Origin: Nitrospirota bacterium
GTDB taxonomy: Bacteria > Nitrospirota > Nitrospiria > Nitrospirales > Nitrospiraceae
DNA: 42,695 nt
Assembly (NCBI GenBank): GCA_004296885.1
Contig: SCVN01000022.1
Location: 1-42,695, forward strand
Direction of reading: 5' to 3'
Part shown: one piece after another, positions 20,303-28,212 of the stretch
Position numbering within the stretch: the stretch's first letter is position 1
Layout of the letters: the number at the start of each line of letters is the position of its first letter
Notes under the pieces: generated by a model
Database searches by the model: none
Told to the model about the DNA's origin: nothing
Seen by the model: the letters and a program-made list of their open reading frames with translations, nothing else
Made by a program: the position numbers and the translations under genes

Positions 20303-20325
20303 CGGAACCATTTGGGGGCAAAGCC

Positions 20326-21459
20326 ATGCCGATTCCGGTCGATCTCCGGTCCTGGCTGGTGTTGCGTGCGATCGCAGGGCTGGGTGACGCAGGCCTGTGC
20401 CGGCTCGTGCAGACGTTGGGTTCGGCAGAGGCGGTCTGCCGGGCTTCCGCCGAGGCGCTCATGGAGTCGGGCGGCGTGCGCCGCTCCGTGGCGGAGGCGA
20501 TCGTCCGAGGCCCCGACCCGGAAAGTCAGCGGGCGATTGATCGAGAGCACAATTTGCTCGAGCGGCTTCGGTGCAGCGTCGTCACGTATCTGGACCCCGA
20601 GTACCCGTCCCGGCTCCGCATGATTCCGGACCCGCCGCCGCTCTTGTATGTGAGCGGGGCCATGGAGGCGCGCGATCAGCATGCGGTGGCCATCGTGGGT
20701 TCGCGCCGCGTTTCTGCGGCCGGTCGGGCCGTCACCGAGGAGCTGAGCCGCGAATTGGCCGGGGCCGGTTTCACCATCGTCAGCGGGCTTGCGCGCGGGG
20801 TGGATGCCGCCGCGCACCGCGGGGCGATGGAGGCCAAGGGCCGGACCGTGGCGGTGTTGGGGTGCGGGATCGACCGGACGTATCCGCCCGAGCATGGGGC
20901 GTTGCGGGATCGTATCGAAGCTTGCGGGGCCGTCGTGTCGGAGCTGCCCTTGGGGGCCTTTCCCCACAGTTACCATTTCCCGCGCCGGAATCGCATTATC
21001 AGCGGGATGTGTCTCGGCGTCGTCGTGACGGAAGCGGCGGCGCAGAGCGGTTCGTTGATTACGGCGCGTTTGGCGGGGGAGCAGGGGCGCGAGGTGTTTG
21101 CGGTTCCCGGATTCATCAAGGCGGACAACAGCCGGGGCCCCAACGGCTTGATCAAGCAGGGGGCCAAGCTCGTCGAAGGGGCCATGGATGTCATCGAAGA
21201 ACTGCTCCCGCAGCTGGAGCCTCCCGTGCGGGACCGTATCCAGGCGCGTCTCCCGGCTCCATCAGTCACCAGCGGAGGGGTGCCGTCGGACCGGAATGAG
21301 GCCAAGGTCTATACCTTGCTGTCGGCGGAGCCCACGCACCTTGATGAGGTGATCGTCAAGGCGGGGATGTCCGCAGCCGATGTGACCAGCCTGCTGCTGG
21401 CCATGGAATTGAAAGGGTCGGTGCGCCAATTGCCAGGTCAGTCCTACATCAGGGTATAA
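20326..21459 (+). CDS. dprA: DNA-processing protein DprA
   Basis: DprA binds incoming single-stranded DNA and loads RecA during transformation; it is widespread even in bacteria not known to be competent. The 377 residues carry an N-terminal helical domain, then the Rossmann-like core: VAIVGSRRVSAAGRAV, SGLARGVDAAAHRGAM, VLGCGIDRTYPPEH, FPRRNRIISGM and AGEQGREVFAVPG. The C-terminal winged-helix domain covers about residues 315-377. It lies 23 bases after rng and 103 bases before topA, the common dprA-topA pairing. Confidence 0.95.
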   Translation: MPIPVDLRSWLVLRAIAGLGDAGLCRLVQTLGSAEAVCRASAEALMESGGVRRSVAEAIVRGPDPESQRAIDREHNLLERLRCSVVTYLDPEYPSRLRMIPDPPPLLYVSGAMEARDQHAVAIVGSRRVSAAGRAVTEELSRELAGAGFTIVSGLARGVDAAAHRGAMEAKGRTVAVLGCGIDRTYPPEHGALRDRIEACGAVVSELPLGAFPHSYHFPRRNRIISGMCLGVVVTEAAAQSGSLITARLAGEQGREVFAVPGFIKADNSRGPNGLIKQGAKLVEGAMDVIEELLPQLEPPVRDRIQARLPAPSVTSGGVPSDRNEAKVYTLLSAEPTHLDEVIVKAGMSAADVTSLLLAMELKGSVRQLPGQSYIRV

Positions 21460-21562
21460 TCAGAACACTTGCAAACCTGTTCGGGAAGGGGTATATCACG
21501 GCCCCTGCTCGAAGGGGTGTTTCTCGAGGCGTTGGAAAACGGCAATCGAGACAAGAGGAGAC

Positions 21563-23893
21563 ATGGCCAAATCATTGATCATCGTGGAGTCGCCGGCGAA
21601 AGCCAAGACCATTACCAAGTACCTGGGTCGCGGCTATACGGTGATGGCGTCGATCGGCCATGTCAAAGATCTGCCCACCAGCAAGCTGGGCGTGGATATC
21701 GAGCATGACTTTACGCCGCAGTATGTGACGATCAAGGGCAAGGCCAAGGTCCTGGCCGAGATCAAGAAGAAGGCGCTGGAGTCGGACAAGGTGTTTCTGG
21801 CGCCGGACCCGGATCGCGAGGGAGAAGCCATCGCCTGGCATATCGCGGAGGAAATCCAGGGCAAGTCCAAAGGGAAGGGGCCGGAGGTCTTCCGGGTCCT
21901 GTTCAACGAAATCACCGAGTCGGCCATCAAGCGCGCCCTGCAATCTCCCGGGCAGATTGATCTGAAGCTGGTGAATGCCCAGCAGGCCCGCCGAGTGCTC
22001 GACCGGATCGTCGGCTACCAAGGTAGCCAGTTGCTCTGGACCAAGGTGCGGCGCGGCCTGAGCATGGGGCGCGTTCAATCGGTGGCCGTGAAATTGATCT
22101 GCGATCGGGAAGCGGAGCGGGAGGCGTTCCGCACGGAGGAATACTGGTCCATCACGGCCACGCTGGCCGGAGCGAACCCGCCTCCATTCGAGGCCAAGCT
22201 GCACAGTGTCAACGGTCAGGAGGCTGTCATTGCCTCCGCCGCCGAAGCCGAGCGAGTCGTCACGGCAGTGCAGGGGAAACCCTTTGCCGTCCAGGCCATT
22301 GAGCGGAAGGAAAAGCGGCGCCATCCGGTGGCGCCGTTCATCACGAGCCGGCTTCAGCAGGAGGCCTCGCGCAAGCTCCGGTTCACCCCGAAAAAGACCA
22401 TGGTGTTGGCCCAACAGCTCTACGAGGGCCTCGAGATCGGGAAAGAAGGTCCGGTCGGGCTCATCACCTATATGCGCACCGACTCGCCACGCATTGGAGC
22501 CGAGGCCGCCGAGGAGGCCCGCCAGGTCATCCGCGAACGGTTCGGCAGCGACTATTTGCCCGCGACTCCGAATGTCTATAAGACCCAGAAGGCCGCGCAA
22601 GAAGCCCACGAAGCGATCCGCCCCACGTCGGCGCATCGGGACCCCGAGTCCATCAAGCAGTTTTTGGAGCGGGATCAATACATGCTTTACAAGTTGATCT
22701 GGAACCGGTTTGTCGCCTCCCAGATGGTGCCGGCCGTTCTGGAGGTGACTCGCGTGGACTGCGTGCCCCAGGGAATCCGGGACCAGTACCTGTTCCGGGC
22801 GAACGGCATGGTCGTCAAATTTCCTGGACACCAGGCCGTGTATCAGGAAGGGGTGGATGCGGAGGTTGCGCCGCAGGGTAAGACCGCCGATCAGGAGCGC
22901 GAAGAAGAGTCCGATCGGCGCTTGCCGATGCTGCAGGAAGGGGAGACGCTGCGTCTGGTTGGCCAGGAAGGGCAAGCTGTGCAAGGGGTGCTGCCGAAAC
23001 AACACTTTACGCAGCCGCCGCCGCGTTACAACGAGGCCCTGTTGATCCGTGAACTGGAAGAGCGGGGCATCGGGCGGCCCTCCACTTACGCGAGCATCAT
23101 TTCGACGATTCAGGACCGCAAGTATGTCGATAAGCTGGAGGGCCGCTTGGCGCCCACCGAAACCGGGCGGACGGTGAACAGCTTCCTGGTGAAGGGGTTT
23201 CCCGACATTCTGAATACGGACTTTACCTCCCTGATGGAAAAAGAGCTGGATGAGGTCGAAGAAGGAGAAAAGCCCTGGGTTAAAGCGGTGCGCGACTTTT
23301 ACGGCCCGTTCAGCAAGGACATGGAGAAGGCCAAGGATATCCCGGGGCCCAAGGATACGGTGGAGCCGCCCACCAACATTCCCTGCGAGAAATGCGGCCG
23401 CATGATGGAAATCAAGTGGGGCCGTAACGGCAAGTTTCTGGCCTGTCCCGGCTACAAGGAGGATCCGCCCTGCCGGAATACGCAGAACTTTGAGAAGCTG
23501 CCGGACGGCACGATCAAGATCGTGGCCAAGCAGGACATGACGACGGACGAAAAGTGCGAGAAATGCGGATCGCCGATGGTGATCAAATCCGGTCGGTTCG
23601 GCCGCTTTATGGCCTGCTCCGCCTATCCGGCCTGCAAGACGACCAAGCCCATTCCCCTCGGCGTCAAATGTCCCCAGGACGGAGGCGACTTGGCCCAGAA
23701 ACGGAGCAAAAAGGGCCGCACGTTCTACGCCTGTTCCAACTATCCCCAATGCGAGTTCGCGATCTGGGACCGCCCCATCAACAAACCCTGCCCGAACTGC
23801 CAGGCTCCGTTCCTTGTCGAGAAAACCAGCAAGCAGGCCGGCGTGACGGTACAGTGCCGGAACGAAGACTGCGGCTACCGCGAGGCCAGCTGA
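21563..23893 (+). CDS. topA: DNA topoisomerase I
   Basis: TopA is a type IA topoisomerase that relaxes negative supercoils. It has 776 residues. The TOPRIM domain starts SLIIVESPAKAKTITKYLG and contains DPDREGEAIAWH. The catalytic tyrosine is about residue 303 in LITYMRTDSPRIG. Four C-terminal zinc-ribbon repeats follow residue 605: CEKCGRMMEIKW, CEKCGSPMVIKSGRFG, CPQDGGDLAQKRS and CPNCQAPFLVEK. The third repeat has CPQD in place of CxxC, so its zinc site is probably lost. AGAGGAG precedes the ATG. A reading frame nearly as long runs antisense but shows no protein features. Confidence 0.97.
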   Translation: MAKSLIIVESPAKAKTITKYLGRGYTVMASIGHVKDLPTSKLGVDIEHDFTPQYVTIKGKAKVLAEIKKKALESDKVFLAPDPDREGEAIAWHIAEEIQGKSKGKGPEVFRVLFNEITESAIKRALQSPGQIDLKLVNAQQARRVLDRIVGYQGSQLLWTKVRRGLSMGRVQSVAVKLICDREAEREAFRTEEYWSITATLAGANPPPFEAKLHSVNGQEAVIASAAEAERVVTAVQGKPFAVQAIERKEKRRHPVAPFITSRLQQEASRKLRFTPKKTMVLAQQLYEGLEIGKEGPVGLITYMRTDSPRIGAEAAEEARQVIRERFGSDYLPATPNVYKTQKAAQEAHEAIRPTSAHRDPESIKQFLERDQYMLYKLIWNRFVASQMVPAVLEVTRVDCVPQGIRDQYLFRANGMVVKFPGHQAVYQEGVDAEVAPQGKTADQEREEESDRRLPMLQEGETLRLVGQEGQAVQGVLPKQHFTQPPPRYNEALLIRELEERGIGRPSTYASIISTIQDRKYVDKLEGRLAPTETGRTVNSFLVKGFPDILNTDFTSLMEKELDEVEEGEKPWVKAVRDFYGPFSKDMEKAKDIPGPKDTVEPPTNIPCEKCGRMMEIKWGRNGKFLACPGYKEDPPCRNTQNFEKLPDGTIKIVAKQDMTTDEKCEKCGSPMVIKSGRFGRFMACSAYPACKTTKPIPLGVKCPQDGGDLAQKRSKKGRTFYACSNYPQCEFAIWDRPINKPCPNCQAPFLVEKTSKQAGVTVQCRNEDCGYREAS

Positions 23894-23998
23894 TCGCTGC
23901 GCCAGCACGGATTCCTATCGTGTTTGCGATAATTTCACGGGCCGCGGCTCGTGGTCTCATCGAAGCGATTGATTTTGAGAGCCTCTCTCATCGAATTT

Positions 23999-24017
23999 GA
24001 TAATGATGATCGTTTGT
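23999..24017 (+). promoter_or_regulatory. Fur-box-like site upstream of the bacterioferritins
   Basis: The 19-mer matches the classical Fur box GATAATGATAATCATTATC at 14 of 19 positions, including an intact GATAATGAT left half. It lies 106 bases before the first bacterioferritin start. In this position it could repress or, as for some ferritins, be part of an activating arrangement. The match was scored by eye. Confidence 0.6.
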
Positions 24018-24122
24018 ACGTACAATGCCTGTTGACGAGTGCCGGTTCGAGGGGCCATACTCCATTTCATCGGGACCTGGGCGCCAGGGATTCCGCTCTT
24101 CACCGACTGCAAGGAGGCCGGT

Positions 24123-24602
24123 ATGAAAGCCAAAGAGGGGGTCATCGACCTGTTGAACAAGGTGCTCACGGCGGACCTGACCGCCATCAACCAATACTTC
24201 GTCCACGCCAAGATGTGCGAGAACTGGGGGTATGAGCGACTGCACCACCACGTGCGATCCCGCAGCATTGACGAGATGAAGGATGCGGATGAGCTCATCG
24301 GGCATATCCTCTATCTCGAAGGGGTTCCCAACGTGCAGCGTCTGGGGACGGTGCACGTGGGAGAAACGGTCCCGGAGCAGTTGAAGCTGGACCTGAAGGC
24401 GGAGCAGGAGATGCTCAAGATGTTGAGCGACGGGGTGGCTCATTGCACCAAGGCCGGGGATTTCACGACCCGGCACATGCTCGAGGACATGGCCAAGGAT
24501 GTGGATGCGCACATCGACTGGATCGAAACCCAGATGGAGACGATCAAGCAGGTCGGAGTGGAGAATTATCTCAGCGAGCAGATCAAGAAAGAAGGCAGTT
24601 AA
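24123..24602 (+). CDS. bfr: Bacterioferritin-like protein, di-iron ligands degenerate
   Basis: The 159-residue four-helix protein aligns end to end with E. coli bacterioferritin ([38 protein letters not shown]). By that alignment Met52, the haem ligand, is kept. The ferroxidase ligands are altered: position 18 is Asp not Glu, position 54 is Asp not His and position 127 is Val not Glu; Glu51, Glu94 and His130 remain. It may therefore be a haem-carrying, non-oxidising subunit that co-assembles with the next protein. The ATG at 24123 has AAGGAGG upstream; a longer frame to 24039 lacks a site. Fur control is suggested by the site at 23999. Confidence 0.9.
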   Translation: MKAKEGVIDLLNKVLTADLTAINQYFVHAKMCENWGYERLHHHVRSRSIDEMKDADELIGHILYLEGVPNVQRLGTVHVGETVPEQLKLDLKAEQEMLKMLSDGVAHCTKAGDFTTRHMLEDMAKDVDAHIDWIETQMETIKQVGVENYLSEQIKKEGS

Positions 24603-24647
24603 AAAGCCGGGCGGTCGGCGGTCTCAGGGAGAAGAGAAGGGGATTCG

Positions 24648-25133
24648 ATGAAAGCGAAAGAAGGTGTGCTCGACTATCTGAACAAGATTCTTACCTGCGA
24701 GCTGACCGCGATTCACCAATATTTTCTCCACGCCGAGCTGTGCGAGCATTGGGGATTCGAGCGGCTGGAACACGCAGTCCGCTCCCGCAGCATCAGCGAG
24801 ATGCGACATGCCGAATCCCTGATCAAGCATATCCTGTATCTGGAAGGGATTCCGGATATGCAACGGCTGGCTCCCGTACATGTCGGTAAGACCGTGCCGG
24901 AACAGTTCAAGCTGGACCTAGCCGTGGAAATCGAGGATATCGCGTTGCTACGGAACGCCGTCGCCCATTGCGCCACCGTGGGAGACTTTACGACCAGGCA
25001 CCTGCTGGAGCATATGCTCAAAGACTCGGAAGAGCATATTGATTGGATCGAAACCCAGCTGGAGACCATCAAGCAAGTCGGCGCCGAGAAATACCTCAGC
25101 GAGCAGATCCACAAAGAGAGCGAAGGGACCTGA
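24648..25133 (+). CDS. bfr: Bacterioferritin, second copy
   Basis: This 161-residue bacterioferritin stores iron in a 24-mer shell and carries haem at subunit interfaces. It lies 45 bases after the first copy and clearly resembles it. Aligned to E. coli Bfr it keeps Glu18, Glu51, Met52 (haem), His54, Glu94 and His130. Position 127, the Glu of the ExxH motif, is Ser (DSEEH); a neighbouring Glu at 128 or 129 might substitute. It is the more likely ferroxidase subunit of the pair. Divergent pairs of this kind form mixed shells in some Proteobacteria. It converges with the small zinc-ribbon gene 51 bases downstream. Confidence 0.93.
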   Translation: MKAKEGVLDYLNKILTCELTAIHQYFLHAELCEHWGFERLEHAVRSRSISEMRHAESLIKHILYLEGIPDMQRLAPVHVGKTVPEQFKLDLAVEIEDIALLRNAVAHCATVGDFTTRHLLEHMLKDSEEHIDWIETQLETIKQVGAEKYLSEQIHKESEGT

Positions 25134-25184
25134 GAGCAGCCCGTCGCATCCGGGCGAACGCTCTCCTGTTTCCCGTCTCCTTGC

Positions 25185-25346
25185 CTACTTCTCCGAGATC
25201 CTGTTTCGCCGTCCGGTCGAGGCGCTGGATTGGTCGACCGACAGCGCAGTCTGGGTGATGGCATAGCCGCAATTCGCGCAAGACCAAAAGGCCCCGGTCG
25301 AAACCAGACGCGGTTGTTGGCAGTGCGGACAGTGCAGGATCGTCAT
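25185..25346 (-). CDS. 53-residue zinc-ribbon protein
   Basis: This short frame begins with ATG at 25346 behind a GAAAGGGGG ribosome site. It encodes MTILHCPHCQQPRLVSTGAF followed by WSCANCGYAI and a polar tail. Two CxxC knuckles (C6/C9 and C23/C26) about 14 residues apart make a clear zinc ribbon. Function is unknown. It follows the 70-residue gene and HD-GYP gene on the minus strand and may belong to that transcript. I found no rival frame with comparable features. Confidence 0.7.
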   Translation of the reverse strand: MTILHCPHCQQPRLVSTGAFWSCANCGYAITQTALSVDQSSASTGRRNRISEK

Positions 25347-25391
25347 CAGATGCCCCCTTTCCATGTGTCTGACGAACCGGTTGTCGGCTGC

Positions 25392-25604
25392 TTAATGGCA
25401 GGCTGAGGAAGGAGGGCGTGCTTGCAGCTCCGGGTCCAGCGCGGCCCCTTTGAGCACACCCGCCGCTTGCGCAACCTGTTCTGCCAGCATGAGAAATTCT
25501 TCTCTCGTGAGGTGGATGGTGACCAGGCCATAGCTGACATGGAGGCTGCCGCAGCCGCAGAGGTTCAGGATCAACTGCCCGGCTTGTTCGTTGGTGATTC
25601 TCAT
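25392..25604 (-). CDS. Small conserved-looking protein with CGCG motif
   Basis: This frame encodes 70 residues from the ATG at 25604, chosen because AAAGGA lies seven bases upstream; two ATGs slightly further up are also in frame. The sequence reads MRITNEQAGQLILNLCGCGS, then LHVSYGLVTIHLTREEFLML, then a helix EQVAQAAGVL. The CxC followed by a beta pair and a REEF-type helix suggests a compact fold. I cannot assign a family with certainty. It lies 110 bases after the HD-GYP gene and 45 before the zinc-ribbon gene, all on the minus strand. Confidence 0.6.
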   Translation of the reverse strand: MRITNEQAGQLILNLCGCGSLHVSYGLVTIHLTREEFLMLAEQVAQAAGVLKGAALDPELQARPPSSACH

Positions 25605-25713
25605 CAGGTGTCCTTTCATCATGTGGCATCGTGCTCAAGGGTGGGCGGGGGGCCTCGGAGGATAGAAGGCGCCCCGCCCGGGGAGCGGGCGGCACAGCCC
25701 GACCCCCACCTTC

Positions 25714-26379
25714 TTAACCATGCGTCCTCCCGATCGACTCATAGGAAACGATGTCGGGCCCAAGCCGGACGAATCTTTCCACGAGCTGGGGATCGAGCTG
25801 CGAGCCGGCGATGAGTCTGAGCAGGCGGAGGGCGGAGTCGCCGTCCATCGCCCGGTGGCCGGCGCGTCCCGACGTCATGGCGTCGAACGTGTCGGCGACG
25901 GCCAGGATGCGCGAGGCAAACGGAATGTATGTGCCTCTGACTCCGTAGGGATAGCCCGTGCCGTCCCACCGTTCGTGGTGATGGGCAATCCAGACCGAGG
26001 CCACGCTTAGGAAGGGGATCGGTTCGAGCAGCTCGGCCCCGGCGCGAGGATGAGACTGGACGAGGGCGTACTCGTCTGCGGCGAGAGGGCTGTGTGTATG
26101 CCGGATCTCCAAGGGAATCGTGAGCGTGCCGATGTCGTGCAGCAGAGCGGCGTATCCCAGGTCGGTCAGATCCGCGTCGGAGAGGCCGGACGCTTTCCCC
26201 AACAAGCTGGCGTACCGAACCGTCCGCTGGCCGTGCGCCAGGATGTCCGGGTCGTGCAGGCGGATGATCCGACTGAGGGCCGGCAGCACCTCCGAGGGTC
26301 GGCATTCAGCGCAGACGGCGGATAACAGGTCCGATGTCCAGGTCGACAACGTTTGGGGCGAGCTGTGTGGATAAAGCAT
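25714..26379 (-). CDS. HD-GYP domain phosphodiesterase-like protein
   Basis: HD-GYP proteins hydrolyse cyclic di-GMP and related dinucleotides. The 221 residues are almost entirely this domain: His49 in AHGQRTVRYA, HD at 81-82 (AALLHDIGTLTIPLEI), His110, the signature HHHERWDGTGYP at 133-144 and Asp163 in VADTFDAMTS. All metal ligands appear present. No receiver or other sensor domain is attached; about 45 N-terminal residues are of unknown fold. The ATG at 26379 has GGAGGA upstream; a longer frame from 26421 would run into the terminator of the next gene. Two small genes follow it. Confidence 0.87.
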   Translation of the reverse strand: MLYPHSSPQTLSTWTSDLLSAVCAECRPSEVLPALSRIIRLHDPDILAHGQRTVRYASLLGKASGLSDADLTDLGYAALLHDIGTLTIPLEIRHTHSPLAADEYALVQSHPRAGAELLEPIPFLSVASVWIAHHHERWDGTGYPYGVRGTYIPFASRILAVADTFDAMTSGRAGHRAMDGDSALRLLRLIAGSQLDPQLVERFVRLGPDIVSYESIGRTHG

Positions 26380-26404
26380 CCTCGTCCTCCGGTCACAATG
26401 TATA

Positions 26405-26445
26405 AAAACAACAGAGCCCACAACCGCTGGGCGGCTGTGGGCTCT
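26405..26445 (-). terminator. Intrinsic terminator of the porin-FMN operon
   Basis: AGAGCCCACA (26413-26422) and TGTGGGCTCT (26436-26445) form a perfect 10-bp stem that extends with CCGC/GCGG around a short loop. Read on the minus strand it is followed by a T-rich tract (TTGTTTTTA). It ends the minus-strand operon from 30007 to 26496 and separates it from the HD-GYP gene. Confidence 0.85.
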
Positions 26446-26495
26446 GGACGTGCGGTCTCGGGCCTGCTCTGCGCTGTCTCAAGCGAGAGTTCTCG

Positions 26496-27005
26496 CTAGT
26501 CTCCTCCCCGGGCCACCAAGGGCTGGCCGAGCCCCCACATTTCGTACATCGGGACCGCAAAGAGGACGAGGAATCCCAGGGTCATCAGCGTGTCGCCGGT
26601 GAGCATGCTCAAGGCAAAGACCGGGTGGACATAGGTGATGAGCCAGGGCGAGACCAAGTCCAGGACGACCCCTGCGCAGGTGGCATAGGTGGTTGCCTGT
26701 TTCAACCAGGTACCGACCGAAGTGAGGTACAGGACATGGATCAGGATCATGAACACGACCGGCATGGTAAACAGATGAAAGTGAGTGATTTCGGCCAACT
26801 CGCGGAACGACATGGGTTCGCCGAACGTGGCGTCGGAGCCTCGGTAATGGTCGGCGACCTGTTGGAGCGAAAAGCTCGTCATGCTGTGGGCCCAATAGAA
26901 AGAAAACACGAACGCGGCCAACATGAACAGCAGGAACGCCGTATAGAGCAACCGAATGTGGCGGTCACTGTCGCGAAGCTTGAACCGGGCGTTGAAGTTA
27001 CGCAC
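26496..27005 (-). CDS. Four-helix inner-membrane protein with conserved-type histidines
   Basis: This 169-residue protein has four hydrophobic segments, at about 18-38, 76-97, 104-126 and 138-156. Histidines lie at or near membrane edges or inside helices: H40, H53, H75, H77, H90 and H127. HFHLFTMPVVFMILIH places three in helix 2. This pattern would allow haem b binding, but no haem has been shown and the family is not known to me. The start is GTG at 27005, 17 bases after the FMN-binding gene. Context suggests it passes electrons from quinol to the periplasmic FMN protein encoded just before it. A terminator follows. Confidence 0.75.
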   Translation of the reverse strand: MRNFNARFKLRDSDRHIRLLYTAFLLFMLAAFVFSFYWAHSMTSFSLQQVADHYRGSDATFGEPMSFRELAEITHFHLFTMPVVFMILIHVLYLTSVGTWLKQATTYATCAGVVLDLVSPWLITYVHPVFALSMLTGDTLMTLGFLVLFAVPMYEMWGLGQPLVARGGD

Positions 27006-27022
27006 CTGCGTTTACCTGCTGC

Positions 27023-27712
27023 TCAGTCCCCAAAGAGTGACCCCAAAAAACCCTTCGCGCTTCGGCGAGCCACCACCTTGTCGCTCCCGAGCCCGATGGG
27101 TTTCAGGTAGAACTCGTCCACGAGGACGACCACCCGTTTGACGCCCGCGCTCATGGACCGAACGGACATGGTCGCGCCGCTGATGTTAATGATGTCCTTG
27201 TTGATCCGGATCGGATCGAGCACCGTTTTGCCTTCGTATTGATAGTTGAATCGTTTGGTCCCCACCTCGCTCCCGCGCGACTCGCGGAATACCAAGAGCT
27301 CGACGTTGATGACTCGGCCCTTGTTATCGACGCCGACCATGTAGGTCATGGGTTTGTGCTTGCCGATCGTATTCTGGACCATCGCATAACCGTCTGTGAT
27401 GGCGCCGGTTTCGGCTATGTAGACCTCGAAGGACTCTTCGGGGAACTTCCAGCCGATGATGGCTTCGACCGTCCGTTTCTGGTCCGGGCTCAGCCGCAGG
27501 ACTTCTTTCCTGATCCGCTCGGAGTTCGGGAACATGGTCTTGAGCGCCTCTTCCTCTTCGAGGAACTCCTCATGGTGGCTCATTTCTTCCGGAGTCAGCC
27601 AGCGCTTGAGCTCGTTGTCGTAGACCCGTTCGGCTAGAGCCGGATTCGCACCGGTCGCGAAGAGGGTCGTCAGGACTATGAATCGAACAATGATGGTCAT
27701 GCCGGGAGGCAT
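27023..27712 (-). CDS. Periplasmic FMN-binding domain protein (covalent FMN site)
   Basis: This 229-residue exported protein has a signal peptide ending near residue 27 (ANPALA before ERV). It is followed by a charged helical segment and an FMN-binding domain like that of RnfG, NqrC and NosR. The ApbE target motif SGAT lies at 178-181 (INISGATMSVRSM), so FMN would be attached to Thr181. ITDGYAMVQNTIGKHKPMTY is the usual first strand pair. The ATG at 27712 is used because AAGGAG lies five bases upstream; it overlaps the end of the lipoprotein gene. apbE lies about 3.5 kb away. The likely role is periplasmic electron transfer; a ferric or flavin reductase function is inference. Confidence 0.85.
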   Translation of the reverse strand: MPPGMTIIVRFIVLTTLFATGANPALAERVYDNELKRWLTPEEMSHHEEFLEEEEALKTMFPNSERIRKEVLRLSPDQKRTVEAIIGWKFPEESFEVYIAETGAITDGYAMVQNTIGKHKPMTYMVGVDNKGRVINVELLVFRESRGSEVGTKRFNYQYEGKTVLDPIRINKDIINISGATMSVRSMSAGVKRVVVLVDEFYLKPIGLGSDKVVARRSAKGFLGSLFGD

Positions 27713-28155
27713 CCGCGCTCCTTCAATTTGGCGTTGATCCGCTTCATGGTGTCGGTGATGGCTTCCTCCGACGGTTCGACGGGAATCCATTGGAACAGGT
27801 GCGCCCCTCCACGGAACCCCCAGTGTTCACGGACTTCGTTCACACCGACGGATGTGACGTCGTCCATCCGTTTGAGGGTCACGACCATGCGAGCCCGTTC
27901 CTTGTCCGTCTCGAGGTTGCGTCCGAAGGCTCCATACGGCCGTCCGACGACCGGGTTTTCGATCCAGGCGGTTTCGATAATCCCCTTGTTCTTGTCTTGA
28001 ACGGTGATGAGGCCGGCCTTCATAGTCTCCAGCGAGGCCTCCCAGACCTTGTCGTACGGACAGACCACATAGTTCTCCTGGACGCCTCCCAGCGCCGCGC
28101 AGCCGGCCGAGAGGCTGACGATGAGTAATGGTAGGAAAATTCGATACGTACGCAC
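27697..28155 (-). CDS. Putative lipoprotein, BamC-like helix-grip fold
   Basis: This 152-residue protein begins with GTG at 28155 behind TGGAG. A signal sequence ends in LSAGC, where Cys19 could be lipidated; the residue at -3 is Ser, so the lipobox is imperfect. The mature part begins near YVVCPYDKVWEASLETMKAG and continues VQDKNKGIIETAW, a pattern like the BamC/DUF3576 type helix-grip domain seen in outer-membrane lipoproteins. Function is unknown. Its 3' end overlaps the FMN-binding gene, so the two are coupled, and it lies 57 bases after the porin gene with a strong hairpin in between. Confidence 0.7.
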   Translation of the reverse strand: MRTYRIFLPLLIVSLSAGCAALGGVQENYVVCPYDKVWEASLETMKAGLITVQDKNKGIIETAWIENPVVGRPYGAFGRNLETDKERARMVVTLKRMDDVTSVGVNEVREHWGFRGGAHLFQWIPVEPSEEAITDTMKRINAKLKERGCLPA

Positions 28156-28178
28156 GCTTGCTCCACTGAAGCTCAGGC

Positions 28179-28204
28179 GGGGGAGGCGGCGTGCCGCCTC
28201 CCCC
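28179..28204 (-). other. Strong intra-operon hairpin between porin and lipoprotein genes
   Basis: A perfect 12-bp inverted repeat (GGGGGAGGCGGC with GCCGCCTCCCCC) surrounds two bases. It lies directly after the porin stop on the minus strand. No T-run follows, so full termination is unlikely. Such a stem can protect the upstream porin mRNA from 3' decay and make the porin more abundant than the downstream genes. Confidence 0.65.
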
Positions 28205-28212
28205 ACTATCAG

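Noticed and set aside
21572-23908. 778-codon open frame antisense to topA
   Set aside because: It mirrors the topA frame in a GC-rich gene, has no ribosome site or recognisable domain, and is His/Leu/Gly-rich as such shadows are. The same applies to the antisense frames at 6863-9019, 4229-5929 and 39415-40956.
24039-24122. N-terminal extension of the first bacterioferritin
   Set aside because: The frame is open but the ATG at 24123 has AAGGAGG and aligns with the Bfr family start.
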